A stretch of DNA of 64,000 nt from Haematobia irritans (taxonomy: Eukaryota > Arthropoda > Insecta > Diptera > Muscidae), in NCBI RefSeq assembly GCF_050003625.1, contig NC_134398.1, positions 17,124,997 through 17,188,996 on the forward strand. The letters run 5' to 3'. This document shows, piece by piece, positions 46,701 through 55,478 of the stretch. A model generated the notes under the pieces. That model was not told the origin of the DNA and made no database searches. It was given only the letters and a program-made list of their open reading frames with translations. Every line of letters begins with the position of its first letter. Position 1 is the first letter of the stretch. The position numbers and the translations under genes were made by a program.

Positions 46701-49700
46701 AAATTTTATTTCTATAGAAAATTTTGTCAAAATTTTATTCTATAGAAAATTTTCTCAAAATTTTATTTCTATAGAAAACTTTGTCAAAATTTTATTTCTA
46801 TAGAAAATTTTGTCAAAATTTTATTGCTATAGAAAAGTTTGTCAAAATTTTATTTCTATAGAAAATTTTGTCAAAATTTTATTTCTACATAAAATTTTGT
46901 CAAAATTTTATTTCTGTAGAAAATTTTATCAAAATGTTATTTCTATAGAAAATTTTGTTAAAATTGTATTTCTATAGAAAATTTTGTCAAAATTTTATTT
47001 CTATAGAAAATTTTGTCAAAATTGTATTTCTATAGAAAATTTTGTCAAAATTTTATTTCTATAGAAAATTTTGTCAAAATGTTATTTCTATATAAAATTT
47101 TGTCACAATTTTATTTCCATAGAAAATTTTGTCAAAATTTTATTTCTATAGAAAATTTTATCAAAAAATTTTTTTCTGTAGAAAATTTTGTCAATTTTTT
47201 TTTTCTATAGAAAATTTTTTCAAAAATTTTTTTTTATAGAAAATTTTGTCAAAATTTTTGTTTCTATAGAACATTTAGTCAAAATTTTATTAAAGTAAAA
47301 ATTATGGCAAAACATTTCCAGAAAACATGTCAGAACGACTGTCCTGGGTTCCCAGAACGGATACAAGAATAGAGAAATAAATATTACACGGGTGGATCGA
47401 AGACGGGAACGAACGGGACTGGGTGCACATGTGATGGACTCAGATCCCGAGATTCTATTCTGAATGTTGGATTATACTACCATCTACTACCATTATATTA
47501 CCATCTCTTCCGACCACAGGACTGGTCGGAAGAGATGGTAATAACAGAATGTATGGAATGGCTCAGAAATACCAAGAGGTCAGAAAAATCGTTAAACTTT
47601 CACACGTTAGCAGGGGGTAATGAAAGCAGACAGCAGACATAACGGTGAAATCACGAACCGTTTTGGAATGCAAAAGGGCCCTAAGAGTTGATAAGATATC
47701 GTTTTCGAAAAGGGACAGCGGATGATAGTGTAGGTTAGGTTAGTTATAGTGGAATAGTTTGTCAAAATTTTATTTCTATAGAAAATTTTGTCAAAATTTT
47801 ATTTCTACATAAAATTTTGTCAAAATTTTATTTCTATAGAAAATTTTATCAAAATGTTATTTCTATAGAAAATTTTGTTAAAATTGTATTTCTATAGAAA
47901 ATTTTGTCAAAATTTTATTTCTATAGAAAATTTTGTCAAAATTGTATTTCTATAGAAAATTTTGTCAAAATTTTATTTCTATAGAAAATTTTGTCAAAAT
48001 GTTATTTCTATATAAAATTTTGTCACAATTTTATTTCCATAAAAAATTTTGCCAAAATTTTATTTCTATAGAAAATTTTATCAAAATTTTTTTTTCTGTA
48101 GAAAATTTTGTCAATTTTTTTTTTCTATAGAAAATTTTTTCAAAAAAATTTTTTTATAGAAAATTTTGTCAAAATTTTTGTTTCTATAGAATATTTAGTC
48201 AAAATTTTATTTCTATAGAAAATGATGCCTATATTTGATCTGCAACACGTTTCCTCGATATCTCTTCAAACCAATTCTTCCATCTTACAGGGCATCCTCT
48301 ACACGCCTAGTAACCGGTATTTGGTGGTTCTTTGCCTTGATGATGTTAAATTCCTATACAGCTAATTTGGCTGCTTTCCTAACCATGTCACGTATGGGAT
48401 CATCAATCAAAAGTGCTGAAGATTTGGCAGCACAAAACAAAATAAAATATGGTGCAGTTATGGGTGGTAGTACCATGAACTTTTTCAGGGTAAGAGAGAG
48501 ATAAGGTTCCAATTGGAAATGGGCCACCTAAAGTCTATAGAAATCTCTATTTAAATTCAAATTTTTTTAGGAATCCAATTTCACTACCTATCAACGCATG
48601 TGGGCATCCATGGAATCGGATATGTCTGTCTTCACGAAAAGCAATGATGAGGGCGTTGAACGTGTACTCAAGGGTAAACGATTATATGCCTATCTTATGG
48701 AATCCACGGTATTGGAATATATAGTCGAGAGAAATTGTGATTTAGTACAAATTGGAGGATGGTTGGATTACAAAACATATGGTATAGCCATGCCATTTAG
48801 TAAGAAAATCATGATATCTCGGTTTATAAACATCTCCTTGAGAAGAAATTATTTCCTAGATTCTCCCTATCGTAAACAGATCAGTGGTGCTGTCTTGAAA
48901 TTAGGTGAAGCTGGAGCCTTAACCGAACTAAAACGTAAATGGTGGAAGGAAATGCATGGAGGTGGTAAATGTACTACTAGCGATGCAGCATCTAGTGATA
49001 CAGCAGAATTGGACATAGAGAGTGTGGGTGGTGTTTTCTTGGTTTTGGGTATGGGTCTGGTATGTGCCTATACCATAGGCCTAGTGGAATTTTTATGGAA
49101 TGTCAAATCGGTTGCTGTGGATGAAAAGGTGAGTTCTACATTTTCTTTTATCTGGTGTTCATTGGAATTTATCTGGTGTTCATTGGAATACGTTTATCTC
49201 TTACAGTTATCCCTAAAAGAAGCTCTTAAGGTTGAGACATTATTTGCTTTGAAATTTTGGATAGCCACCAAACCGGTCCATGCTAGTTCAGCAGATTCCA
49301 GTAATTCTTCGTCGTCCTCCTCCTCGTCATCTTCTTCGTCTTCGAAATCTTCAAAATCTTCCAAATCAATGGGTCTTTCAGTATCACAAAGTATGAAATC
49401 CATAAAAAGTTCCATACCAGAAACTGTACGCTCTTCTGTTCATGAGAAATTAAAGAAAATTGGTTCGATATTCTCTATGAAGTCGCTAAAATCGGATAAA
49501 CTTGACAAAGAAGTAGAGGCCGCCAATAATCAACAAATTATTCAATTATCTCCCCCGCCACCAATGCCTAGACCTTTAGCTTCTATGCATGTATCCGAAG
49601 TTTCTATGGTGGATAAGGCTACACAATTCAAATTGAAAGGTAAAACCAAGGAAAAAGTTCAGGAAACTCAAGAATCCGAAAGGGAGGAACAAAATGTATC

Positions 49701-49902
49701 TCCCCCTCCAAATCAACAACACCACCATCATCATCATCATCACCACCACCACCGTCATGCTGTTATACAGGATGACGAACAACAGGTGGAATCGGATGCT
49801 ACAGAGGAACCAAAAGAAACAAAAACTCATCATCATCATCGACGTCATAAAGATCGCAAGCGTGATAGTAAACTAAGTGGAAAAAGTCAATTGGATGCTT
49901 AA
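31775..49902 (+). CDS. clumsy: Kainate-type ionotropic glutamate receptor subunit (clumsy-like), complete
   Basis: Fourteen coding exons: 31775-31850, 31912-32058, 32132-32194, 40257-40460, 40675-40886, 40962-41150, 41212-41364, 43790-44031, 44100-44289, 44348-44706, 48291-48489, 48571-48799, 48860-49128, 49207-49902. They sum to 3228 nt, 1075 residues. Signal peptide 1-19; amino-terminal domain to ~400; S1 from [16 protein letters not shown] (~413); M1 ~546-568; pore loop ending [14 protein letters not shown]3 with [11 protein letters not shown] (~630); S2 with GSTMNFF and the ligand-site [15 protein letters not shown]4 ~810-834. The cytoplasmic tail is long and has poly-Ser (~873-898) and two poly-His runs (~1017 and ~1052). 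The S1 Arg and the Glu of MES, which bind glutamate, are present. The residue at the Q/R site is Gly, not Gln. The product is a membrane cation-channel subunit. The symbol rests on the Atg18 neighbourhood and the kainate class; another kainate paralogue remains possible. Confidence 0.95.
32329..32565. mobile_element. Fold-back MITE in receptor intron 3
   Basis: The left arm AAGGTGAGTATTAAGTTCGT, GTTTAGCCGCTAAA is inverted at the right as TTTTAGCTGCTAAACTCGAA, CTTAATACCCACCTTAACG. The spacer is ~165 bp. A single arm of the same family sits at 39145-39170 (GGGCATTAAGTTCGAG). Confidence 0.75.
32570..34275. repeat. Dispersed repeat (ATACCCTGCGCCACACTG family) split by a younger element
   Basis: The first part, 32570-32833, contains TTATACCCTGCGCCACACTG, GTGCATATGTTTGCAACACC and GTCCAATCGACTTCAAAT. 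The second part, 33992-34275, contains GCACAAGTATAAGTAAG, TTTTGGGTCAGAATAGAACC and two units of GGTTCAGTTTTAGATATA-like tandem repeat. The reading continues across the 32834-33991 insertion as expected for one older repeat. Confidence 0.6.
32834..33991. mobile_element. TIR element (~1.16 kb) nested in an older repeat
   Basis: Inverted ends TACACACAGAAAACAGATTG and CAATCTGTATTCTCTGTGTA differ by a few bases. The flanks rejoin into the older dispersed repeat. Inside, a plus-strand frame at 33008-33364 ends [46 protein letters not shown] and a stop. I do not recognise it, and it may be a decayed transposase piece or chance. Confidence 0.6.
34276..34520 (+). repeat. 29-bp array, forward
   Basis: Eight to nine forward monomers in receptor intron 3, broken at AGAAATAA (34520) and resuming at 37366 as CATTTTGACAAAA. 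A 2.8-kb composite insertion separates the halves. Confidence 0.9.
34860..35935 (-). repeat. 29-bp array, reverse orientation
   Basis: Reverse monomers (TTTTATTTCTATAGAAAA type), more diverged than neighbouring forward arrays. Unusual variants appear: TTTTATAGTAATAGATTTTT, and GTTTGTTACACAAAAATTTT replacing CTATAG. A ~115-bp block (35210-35330) is itself repeated. It has opposite orientation to the arrays on both sides of the composite insertion. Confidence 0.9.
36174..37105 (-). mobile_element. DD41D (rosa-type) mariner, N-terminally deleted
   Basis: Ends AAGGGTGATTTGTTAAGAG (36174) and AAAGAATCACCCTT (37105) with TA on both sides. The minus-strand transposase is open from ~36983 to 36280: [20 protein letters not shown], then [20 protein letters not shown] (first Asp), [15 protein letters not shown] (second) and [15 protein letters not shown] (third). 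Counting gives 41 residues between the second and third Asp. All catalytic residues remain and 235 residues are uninterrupted. The helix-turn-helix half, however, is missing: the element is only 932 bp and the sequence jumps to the right end. Confidence 0.88.
37366..37722 (+). repeat. 29-bp array, forward (continuation)
   Basis: About 12 forward monomers, continuing the array cut at 34520. It ends at AAAATCTTCAAACTACGATT without a right-end block. Confidence 0.9.
37849..38103 (-). mobile_element. tRNA-SINE, head-truncated copy
   Basis: Matches 52242-52592 from GGTTAGGTGGCAGCCCGATG to GGGATAATCCACCGCTG. It then stops just before the tRNA-related head, as expected for incomplete reverse transcription of a minus-strand SINE. 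It lies in receptor intron 3. Confidence 0.85.
39552..39630 (-). other. tRNA-like module (SINE head or tRNA relic)
   Basis: The minus strand reads GCTACGTGGAGCAGTGGTTA, then GCATGTCTGCCTTGCATGCA, then GGGTCGTGGGTTCAATCCCT. The A box is TGGAGCAGTGGTTAGC-like and the B box GGTTCAATCC is good. The acceptor-stem ends do not pair, so it is not a functional tRNA. Confidence 0.55.
39742..39815 (+). other. tRNA-like module, opposite orientation
   Basis: The plus strand reads TACGTAGCCCAGTGGATAGT, GTGTTGGCTTACAAACTGTA, TGGTCCTCGGTTCGATTCTC and CGTGCAGG. The A box (TAGCCCAGTGGATAG) and B box (GGTTCGATTC) are intact. The ends do not form a convincing acceptor stem. The orientation is opposite to the module 110 bp to the left. 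Confidence 0.5.
41400..43775 (+). repeat. 29-bp array filling receptor intron 7
   Basis: About 80 forward monomers fill the intron between exons 7 and 8 almost from splice site to splice site. The TTTTGAGAAAA variant dominates 41640-42700 and the standard TTTTGACAAAA dominates 43080-43740, so at least two expansion phases are visible. A segment is duplicated (42740-42830 and 42970-43075, CCAACGA-ATAAAATTT). Orientation puts AATAAA in the sense of the receptor transcript about 80 times. Confidence 0.93.
44709..45190 (+). pseudogene. Non-LTR retrotransposon RNase H fragment, copy 1
   Basis: Starts two bases inside receptor intron 10. In pieces the plus strand gives [20 protein letters not shown] and, after shifts, [10 protein letters not shown] and [18 protein letters not shown]. 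The first looks like the YTDGSK start and the last like the [11 protein letters not shown] helix of RNase H domains found at the end of insect non-LTR ORF2. It is frame-shifted and has stops. A second copy is at 47293-47756. Confidence 0.6.
45191..47292 (-). repeat. 29-bp array, reverse orientation, receptor intron 10
   Basis: About 72 monomers as TTTTATTTCTATAGAAAA plus TTTTGTCAAAA. Several carry TTTTGTTAAAA or GTATTTCTATAG variants that recur in order (46930-47280 and 47850-48220), showing segmental copying. Confidence 0.93.
47293..47756 (+). pseudogene. RNase H fragment, copy 2, with inverted repeat
   Basis: Copy of 44709-45190 beginning at the same base (AAGTAAAAATTATGGC). It keeps [20 protein letters not shown] and also contains TTAAACTTTCACACGTTAGC, which copy 1 has lost. 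It gained a near-perfect hairpin at 47501-47542. It ends 175 bp earlier than copy 1 and is followed by a duplicate of the array before it. Confidence 0.65.
47757..48225 (-). repeat. Duplicate of the array 46837-47292
   Basis: The monomer sequence and its individual variants (CTACATAAAATTTTGTC, GTTATTTCTATATAAAAT, ATTTCCATA) repeat at a displacement of 920 bp. The array ends 65 bp before exon 11 of the receptor. Confidence 0.9.
48571..49902 (+). CDS. Receptor exons 12-14 with two in-frame mini-introns
   Basis: An open frame runs through 48598-49902, but it hides two introns. The first is 48800-48859 (60 nt, donor A|gtaagaaaatc, acceptor ttcctag). Its removal restores [16 protein letters not shown], the invariant S2 sequence, and removes a 20-residue foreign insert. 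The second is 49129-49206 (78 nt, donor gtgagttct, acceptor tctcttacag) after VKSVAVDEK. Both lengths are multiples of three without stops, so a one-exon model looks valid but is wrong at least for the first. Confidence 0.85.
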   Translation, partial: ESNFTTYQRMWASMESDMSVFTKSNDEGVERVLKGKRLYAYLMESTVLEYIVERNCDLVQIGGWLDYKTYGIAMPFSKKIMISRFINISLRRNYFLDSPYRKQISGAVLKLGEAGALTELKRKWWKEMHGGGKCTTSDAASSDTAELDIESVGGVFLVLGMGLVCAYTIGLVEFLWNVKSVAVDEKVSSTFSFIWCSLEFIWCSLEYVYLLQLSLKEALKVETLFALKFWIATKPVHASSADSSNSSSSSSSSSSSSSKSSKSSKSMGLSVSQSMKSIKSSIPETVRSSVHEKLKKIGSIFSMKSLKSDKLDKEVEAANNQQIIQLSPPPPMPRPLASMHVSEVSMVDKATQFKLKGKTKEKVQETQESEREEQNVSPPPNQQHHHHHHHHHHHRHAVIQDDEQQVESDATEEPKETKTHHHHRRHKDRKRDSKLSGKSQLDA

Positions 49903-50094
49903 GATCGGAATAATAGAAGAAGGAAAATACAATAACCCTCCATTCTAGGGTCTTTTGAAAAATTGGACGGAAGCGATCGACGAGTCAGAGGATGGCCATG
50001 ATTTATTTCATTAAAAAATTAATGGATTCAATTTAAAAAACAAACAAAAATTGATTCTAAGTATTTTTGGTTTTATTAAAAAATTAAATGTTTT

Positions 50095-50320
50095 ACCCCC
50101 ATTTTCATGAAGCTCCGTTAGTGCTACGTTAGCTAACGAACTTTTAAACCGTGATATCTACATATCTGTCATCTTGCGTATATATTCCATATGCCAGTTA
50201 GAAACTTAACTGCTGAAAATTTTTCAATTAAAGTTAACCGGAGAGAAGATATTTGCAATTTACTTTCTATTATCTGGCAGTTAAAGCCTAACGGAGCTAC
50301 AAGAAAATGGCCGTTAGTAA
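50095..50320. mobile_element. Short inverted-repeat element (GAAGCTCCGTTAG ends)
   Basis: CATGAAGCTCCGTTAGTGC at 50106 is mirrored by GCCTAACGGAGCTACAAG at 50286. The spacer is ~165 bp. The DNA on both sides (49903-50094 and 50321-50690) is AT-rich with AATTAAA/TTTAATT words similar to the 8998 MITE and no coding sign. Confidence 0.6.
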
Positions 50321-50491
50321 ATAATATGAATCTATCAATTTTTTTAATTGAATCGATTATGAAAACTCAAATGCCTCATTTACATTTTCAATTAAAGCGG
50401 TTGTTTGAAATGTCAATTTCTAAAGCGTTTTCAATTTAAATTAAATTGTTTTTAATTCATTTTCATTTTAATTTAATTTGAAAATATTTTC

Positions 50492-50497
50492 AATAAA
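50492..50497 (+). promoter_or_regulatory. Candidate poly(A) signal downstream of the receptor
   Basis: AATAAA in TTTTCAATAAAAAGCATAT, 590 bp after the stop codon. It is the first clean hexamer I noticed outside the minisatellite arrays. Weak by itself because the region is AT-rich. Confidence 0.3.
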
Positions 50498-50694
50498 AAG
50501 CATATAAAAAATTGACTAAATAAATAAATACATTGAATTCTTATCGAATAAATGAACTTTTAAATTAAGTTAATTAATTCCAATTAAAACCCGTTTAAAT
50601 AAATTAATCGGATCGGATTTAAATATAATAAATTAACTTTTTAATTGAGCCCCATATTTTTAAATTGAAGCAATTGATATCAAATAATTGATTC

Positions 50695-51265
50695 AAAATT
50701 TTGACAAAATTTTCTATACAAATAAAATTAAAAAAACACAATTTCTATAGAAATAAAATTTTGACAAAATTTTCTATAGAAATAAAATTTTGACAACATT
50801 TTCTATAGAAATAAAATTTTGACAAAATTTTCTATAAAAATAAAATTTTGACAAAATTTTCTATAGAAATAAAATTTTGACAAAATTTTCTATGGAAATA
50901 AAATTTTGACAAAATTTTCTATAAAAATAAAATTTCGACAAAATAGAAATAAAAATTTTGACAAAATTTTCTATAGAAAGAAAATTTTGACAAAAATTTC
51001 TACAGAAATAAAATTTTAACAAAATTTTCTATAGAAATAAACTTTTGAAAAAATTTTCTATAGAAATAAAATCTTGGTAGATTATTTTTGGCTCGAGTGG
51101 CAACCATGATCATGAACCGAATAAAATTTGAACAAAATTTTCTATAGAAATAAAATTTTGACAATGATGAAAATTTTATTATGAACCAAATAAAATTTTA
51201 ACAAAATTTTCTCTAGAAATAAAATTTTGACAAAATTTTCTATAGAAATAAAATTTTGGTATATT
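50695..51265 (+). repeat. 29-bp array with two right-end blocks
   Basis: Forward monomers, a right-end block at 51075-51105 (TTGGTAGATTATTTTTGGCT, CGAGTGGCAACCATGATC), three more monomers, then a second right-end block at 51255-51290 (TTGGTATATTATTTTTGGCT, CTAGTGGCAACCATTATT). This is a nested or unequal-exchange product of the element. Confidence 0.88.
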
Positions 51266-51885
51266 ATTTTTGGCTCTAGTGGCAACCATTATTATGAACC
51301 GATATGGACCAATTTTTTTATGATTGGACCAATTTTGGTATGGTTGTTAGCGACCATATACTAACACCACGTTCCTAATTTGAACTGGATCAGATGAATT
51401 TTGCTCCTCCAAGAGGCTCCGGAGGTCAAATCTGGGGATCGGTTTATATGGGGGCTATATATAATTATGGACCGATGTGGACCAATTTTTGCATGGTTGT
51501 TAGAGACCATATACCAACATCATGTACCAAATTTCAGCCGGATCGGATGAAATTTGCTTCTCTTTGAGGCTCCGCAAGCCAAATCTGGGGATCGGTTTAT
51601 ATGGGGGCTATACGTAAAAGTGGACCGATATGGCCCATTTTCAATACCATCCGACCTACATCGATAACAACTACTTGTGCCAAGTTTCAAGTCGATAGCT
51701 TGTTTCGTTCGGAAGTTAGCGTGATTTCAACAGACGGACGGACGGACGGACATGCTTAGATCGACTCAGAATTTCACCACGACCCAGAATATATATACTT
51801 TATGGGATCTTAGAGCAATATTTCGATGTGTTACAAACGGAATGACAAAGTTAATATACCCCCATCCTATGATGGAGGGTATAAA
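51266..51885. repeat. ~170-bp tandem repeat with outer GAGGGTATAAA end
   Basis: Units like those at 30300-31185, followed by CCATTTTCAATACCATCCGA, CAGACGGACGGACGGACGGA, CAGAATTTCACCACGACCCA and ATACCCCCATCCTATGATGG, AGGGTATAAA. This outer end is common in higher-fly genomes. The unit has no coding capacity. Confidence 0.7.
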
Positions 51886-52775
51886 AAAATTCTATAGAAA
51901 CAAAAATTTTGACAAAATTTTCTATAGAAATAAAATTTTGACAAAATTTTCTATAGAAATAAAATTTTGACAAAATTTTCTATAGAAATAAAATTTTGAC
52001 AAAATTTTCTATAGAAATAAAATTTTGACAAAATTTTCTATAGAAATAAAATTTTGACAAAATTTTCTATAGAAATAAAATTTTGACAAAATTTTCTATG
52101 GAAAACAAATTTTGCCAAAATTTTCTATAGAAATAAAATTTTGACAAAATTTTCTATATAAATAAAATTTTGACACAATTTTCTATATAAATAAAATTTT
52201 GACAAAATTTTCTATAGACATAAAATTTTAAGAAAATTTTCTATAGGTTAGTTTAGGTGGCAGCCCGATGTATCAGGCTTACTTAGACTATTCAGTCCAT
52301 TGTGATACCACATTGGTGAACTTCTCTCTTATAACTAAGTGCTGCCCGATTCCATGTTAAGCTCAATGACAAGGGACCTCCTTTTTATAGCCGAGTCCGA
52401 ACGGCGTTCCACATTATAGTGAAACCACTTAGACAAGCTTTGAAACCCTCAGAAATATCACCAGCATTACTGAGGTGGGATAATCCACCGCTGAAAAGCT
52501 TTTTGGTGTTCGGTCGAAGAAGGAATCGAACCCACGACCTTGTGTATGCAAGGCGGGTATGCTAACCATTGCACCACGGTGGCTCCCAAAAAAACTTTCT
52601 ATAGAAATAAAATTTTGACAAAATGTTCTATAGAAATAAAATTTTGATAAATTTTTCTATAGAAATAAAATTTTGACAAAATTTTCTATAGAAATAAAAT
52701 TTTGAGAAAACTTTCTATAGAAATAAAATTTTGACACAATTTTCTACAGAAATAAAATTTTCTATAGAAATAAAA
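51886..52775 (+). repeat. 29-bp array interrupted by a SINE
   Basis: Very regular forward monomers (51930-52100 almost without change) to CTATA at 52241. The SINE follows, then monomers again from 52593. Low divergence suggests recent amplification. Confidence 0.92.
52242..52592 (-). mobile_element. tRNA-derived SINE, full-length copy
   Basis: Reading the minus strand from 52587: GGAGCCACCGTGGTGCAATG, GTTAGCATACCCGCCTTGCA, TACACAAGGTCGTGGGTTCG, ATTCCTTC. This gives an A box (TGGTGCAATGG) and a perfect B box (GGTTCGATTCC). The body and the tail (CCACCTAAACTAACC) match two other copies in the window. Inserted into a 29-bp monomer. Non-autonomous; depends on a LINE for movement. Confidence 0.9.
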
Positions 52776-52815
52776 TTCGCTTTGTATGTTATTGTTCAAT
52801 TGTTATTGTTGTTTT

Positions 52816-53109
52816 TGATTTCAGCTTAAAACCATGCATTAACTAAATTACTACACTTTTTGGTTTTTCGGAAAGTTCAAGTGTAGTTCACTTTGGGTTG
52901 AATTACCCGAATTTATTCTGATAATTGGTTGATAGTTTTGCTGCAAGTAGAGGATGCTGATGAGGAATGTAATTCCGAAACAGCTGTACATCCAACCATC
53001 TTGCGTGTATAGGGCATTGCCCAAATAAATTTGATAAGCATACTTTTCCTCTGTTGGTTAAGCTACACTTGTAGTTTAGTCAATGCATGGTTTTTAGCTG
53101 AGATCGAAA
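52816..53109. mobile_element. ~290-bp TIR MITE
   Basis: Left TTTGATTTCAGCTTAAAACC, ATGCATTAACTAAATTACTA; right GTAGTTTAGTCAATGCATGG, TTTTTAGCTGAGATCGAAA, inverse to each other. The interior has GGAATGTAATTCCGAAACAG and CGCAAGATGGTTGGATG-like words. Sits between two minisatellite blocks. Confidence 0.8.
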
Positions 53110-54203
53110 TAAAATTTTGATAAAATTTACTATAGATATAAGATTTTGACAAAATTTACTATAGATATAAGATTTTGACAAAAATTTTTCGACAATATTT
53201 TCTATAGAAATAAAATTTTCTATATAAAAAAAAATTACTAAATTTTTAATAGAAATAAAATTTTGACAAAATTTTCTATAGAAATAAAATTTTGAGAAAA
53301 CTTTCTATAGAAATAAAATTTTGACAAAATTTTCTATAGAAATGAAATTTTGACAAAATTTTCTTTAGAAATAAAATTTTGTCAAAATTTTCCATAGAAA
53401 TAAAATTTTGACAAAATTTTCTATAGAAATAAAATTTTGAGAAAACTTTCTATAGAAACAAAATTTTGGCAAAATTTTTATACATTTTTTTGACAAAATT
53501 TTCTTAGAAATAACATTTTTACAAAGCCACCAGTTCAAGACTGACCTGTCTGCTTCAGCTGTGGACAAATTATTAGAATTTGTGTCTTACAGGATTTTGA
53601 TATGTAAATGGGGAATGTGCACTCCTTAGCCTTTTTGTCAAACTACCATTGACCCTCTCCTCTATAGTTTTTCGATTAAAATAAAAATGTAGTTTCCGAG
53701 ATATCTTCTTTGTTTGCTTTGTCCTTCATGAGCCATTTTAAATAAAATAAAAATTTGAGAAAACTTTCTATAGAAATAAAATTTTGACAAAATTTTCTAT
53801 AGAAATGAAATTTTGACAAAATTTTCTTTAGAAATAAAATTTTGTCAAAATTTTCCATAGAAATAAAATTTTGACAAAATTTTCTATAGAAATAAAATTT
53901 TGAGAAAACTTTCTATAGAAACAAAATTTTGGCAAAATTTTTATACATTTTTTTGACAAAATTTTCTTAGAAATAACATTTTTACAAAGCCACCAGTTCA
54001 AGACTGACCTGTCTGCTTCAGCTGTGGACAAATTATTAGAATTTGTGTCTTACAGGATTTTGATATGTAAATGGGGAATGTGCACTCCTTAGCCTTTTTG
54101 TCAAACTACCATTGACCCTCTCCTCTATAGTTTTTCGATTAAAATAAAAATGTAGTTTCCGAGATATCTTCTTTGTTTGCTTTGTCCTTCATGAGCCATT
54201 TTA
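53110..54203 (+). repeat. 29-bp array and a 463-bp tandem duplication
   Basis: Forward monomers lead into a unit ending CTTTGTCCTTCATGAGCCAT. The segment ending at 53740 is repeated ending at 54203, displaced by exactly 463 bp; identical open frames at 53365-53568 and 53828-54031 show near-zero divergence. The non-repeat part (CACCAGTTCAAGACTGACCT onward) is unknown DNA. Confidence 0.88.
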
Positions 54204-55374
54204 TTGTTTTGGTTTCTTGTTTTATGAGTTCGACATGCATATACATATATACTCTTAAATATATAATAGAACTAATTAGAGAATCTTGTACAATTACAAT
54301 ATTTATAATTAATATTTGTTGTTTTTTTTATTTATTTTCATTAATGATAATAAGGTACACATTGACAATTTCCAAAGAAAATAAAAATAAAAATGATTAT
54401 TTTTTAATGATTAAAAAAACAAGAAATTACCCTAAAAATGGAATGGATTGTATAGGATATACGGGATTGTCATACTAATGTGGTATTGGAAAAAATGGGT
54501 GATTACATTTGTGAAGGACATTGCAGCCCCACATTTTTCATATAAGTAGATTTAGGTAGGTTATAGGTTTGGGAATTGGTTTGAGAATTTGGCTATAAAA
54601 CTTAAGTAATACCTTTATAGGCTAAAGGCCATTTATTTTGTTTGTTTGTTTGTTTTTTTTTAGGATGTTTTATGTAGTAGACAAAATAGTAAGTTACCAA
54701 TATATATTTATTTTTGTTTTATATTATTGATTTGCTAATTGCAATTAGGATTTTTATTTTTTAATACATTTAACATGTATATTACAATAGTTTATATATA
54801 TGTCCTTTAAAGGATGATGGAGGGAGGAATACATACATAAAAAGGGCAGAGTATTTGTTTGTTATTTTCTTATATATTTATAAATATAAATACATATAAA
54901 TAATTACTATGTTGCAACTATTTTGAACTCTTTTTATGTGATTTTTCTTTCTTTAAATTTCTATAAAACCAAAATATTTATAAATTATGTTTTTTTGAAA
55001 AAAATTAACAATTTAATATGGTTATGTTATAAACAATTTAAAACAATTTTGTTAATGTTTGCCTTTATAATACAAGAGTTTGTTGATTAAATAAATGCTA
55101 CGGAGTAAATATGATATAAATTACTTTAATGTATTTAGCCTATGGTAAATAGGCATTTTAAAATTGAATTTTCAGTTAAACATTTTTTTTTTAATTTTTC
55201 TTTTAGAGACACTTTTCATTTATTTATTTTTTGGTATTTTTCTATTTTTTATTTTTTTTTCTAATTAAAATATATATTTAATTTTTTATATTATCGTGAT
55301 TTTGGTCATAATCGTTTTATTGATCATTTCACACGTTGCGCTTTTCCTGTATTTGATGATGTCGAAGACTTTTG
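54204..55374. other. AT-rich DNA, probably the Atg18 3-prime untranslated region and spacer
   Basis: No gene or element recognised. It is dominated by A/T runs. Reverse AATAAA hexamers suitable for the minus-strand gene occur at 55321-55316 and ~55224-55219, shortly after its stop at 55375. Confidence 0.4.
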
Positions 55375-55478
55375 TCAATCCTTTGCTGCAATTGCTACAG
55401 GGGGAAATTGTCGTTCATCATACAGCTTAGTAGGTGTGTCAATGGCATCACAAAGCTTTCGAAATTTTGCAGAATCTG
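55375..55478 (-). CDS. Distal last exon of the Atg18 gene
   Basis: The acceptor ttgtttcag (ending 55479) is followed by CA GAT TCT and encodes DSAKFRKLCDAIDTPTKLYD, ERQFPPVAIAAKD, then TGA 55377-55375. The two leading bases complete the G left by donor ACAG|gtatta at 60722, giving Ala. The spliced end aligns with the acidic-FPP/HPP tail of WIPI2. Without this splice the previous exon runs on for three residues (IMA) to TAA 60710-60708, a possible alternative end. Confidence 0.78.

Noticed and set aside
49194..49848. Minus-strand frames rich in Glu/Asp and Met
   Set aside because: Antisense of the poly-Ser and poly-His codons of the receptor tail.
48598..49902. Single 434-codon exon for the receptor C-terminus
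   Set aside because: It interrupts the conserved AMPF-NSPYRKQ sequence; two short introns with good splice sites explain it better.
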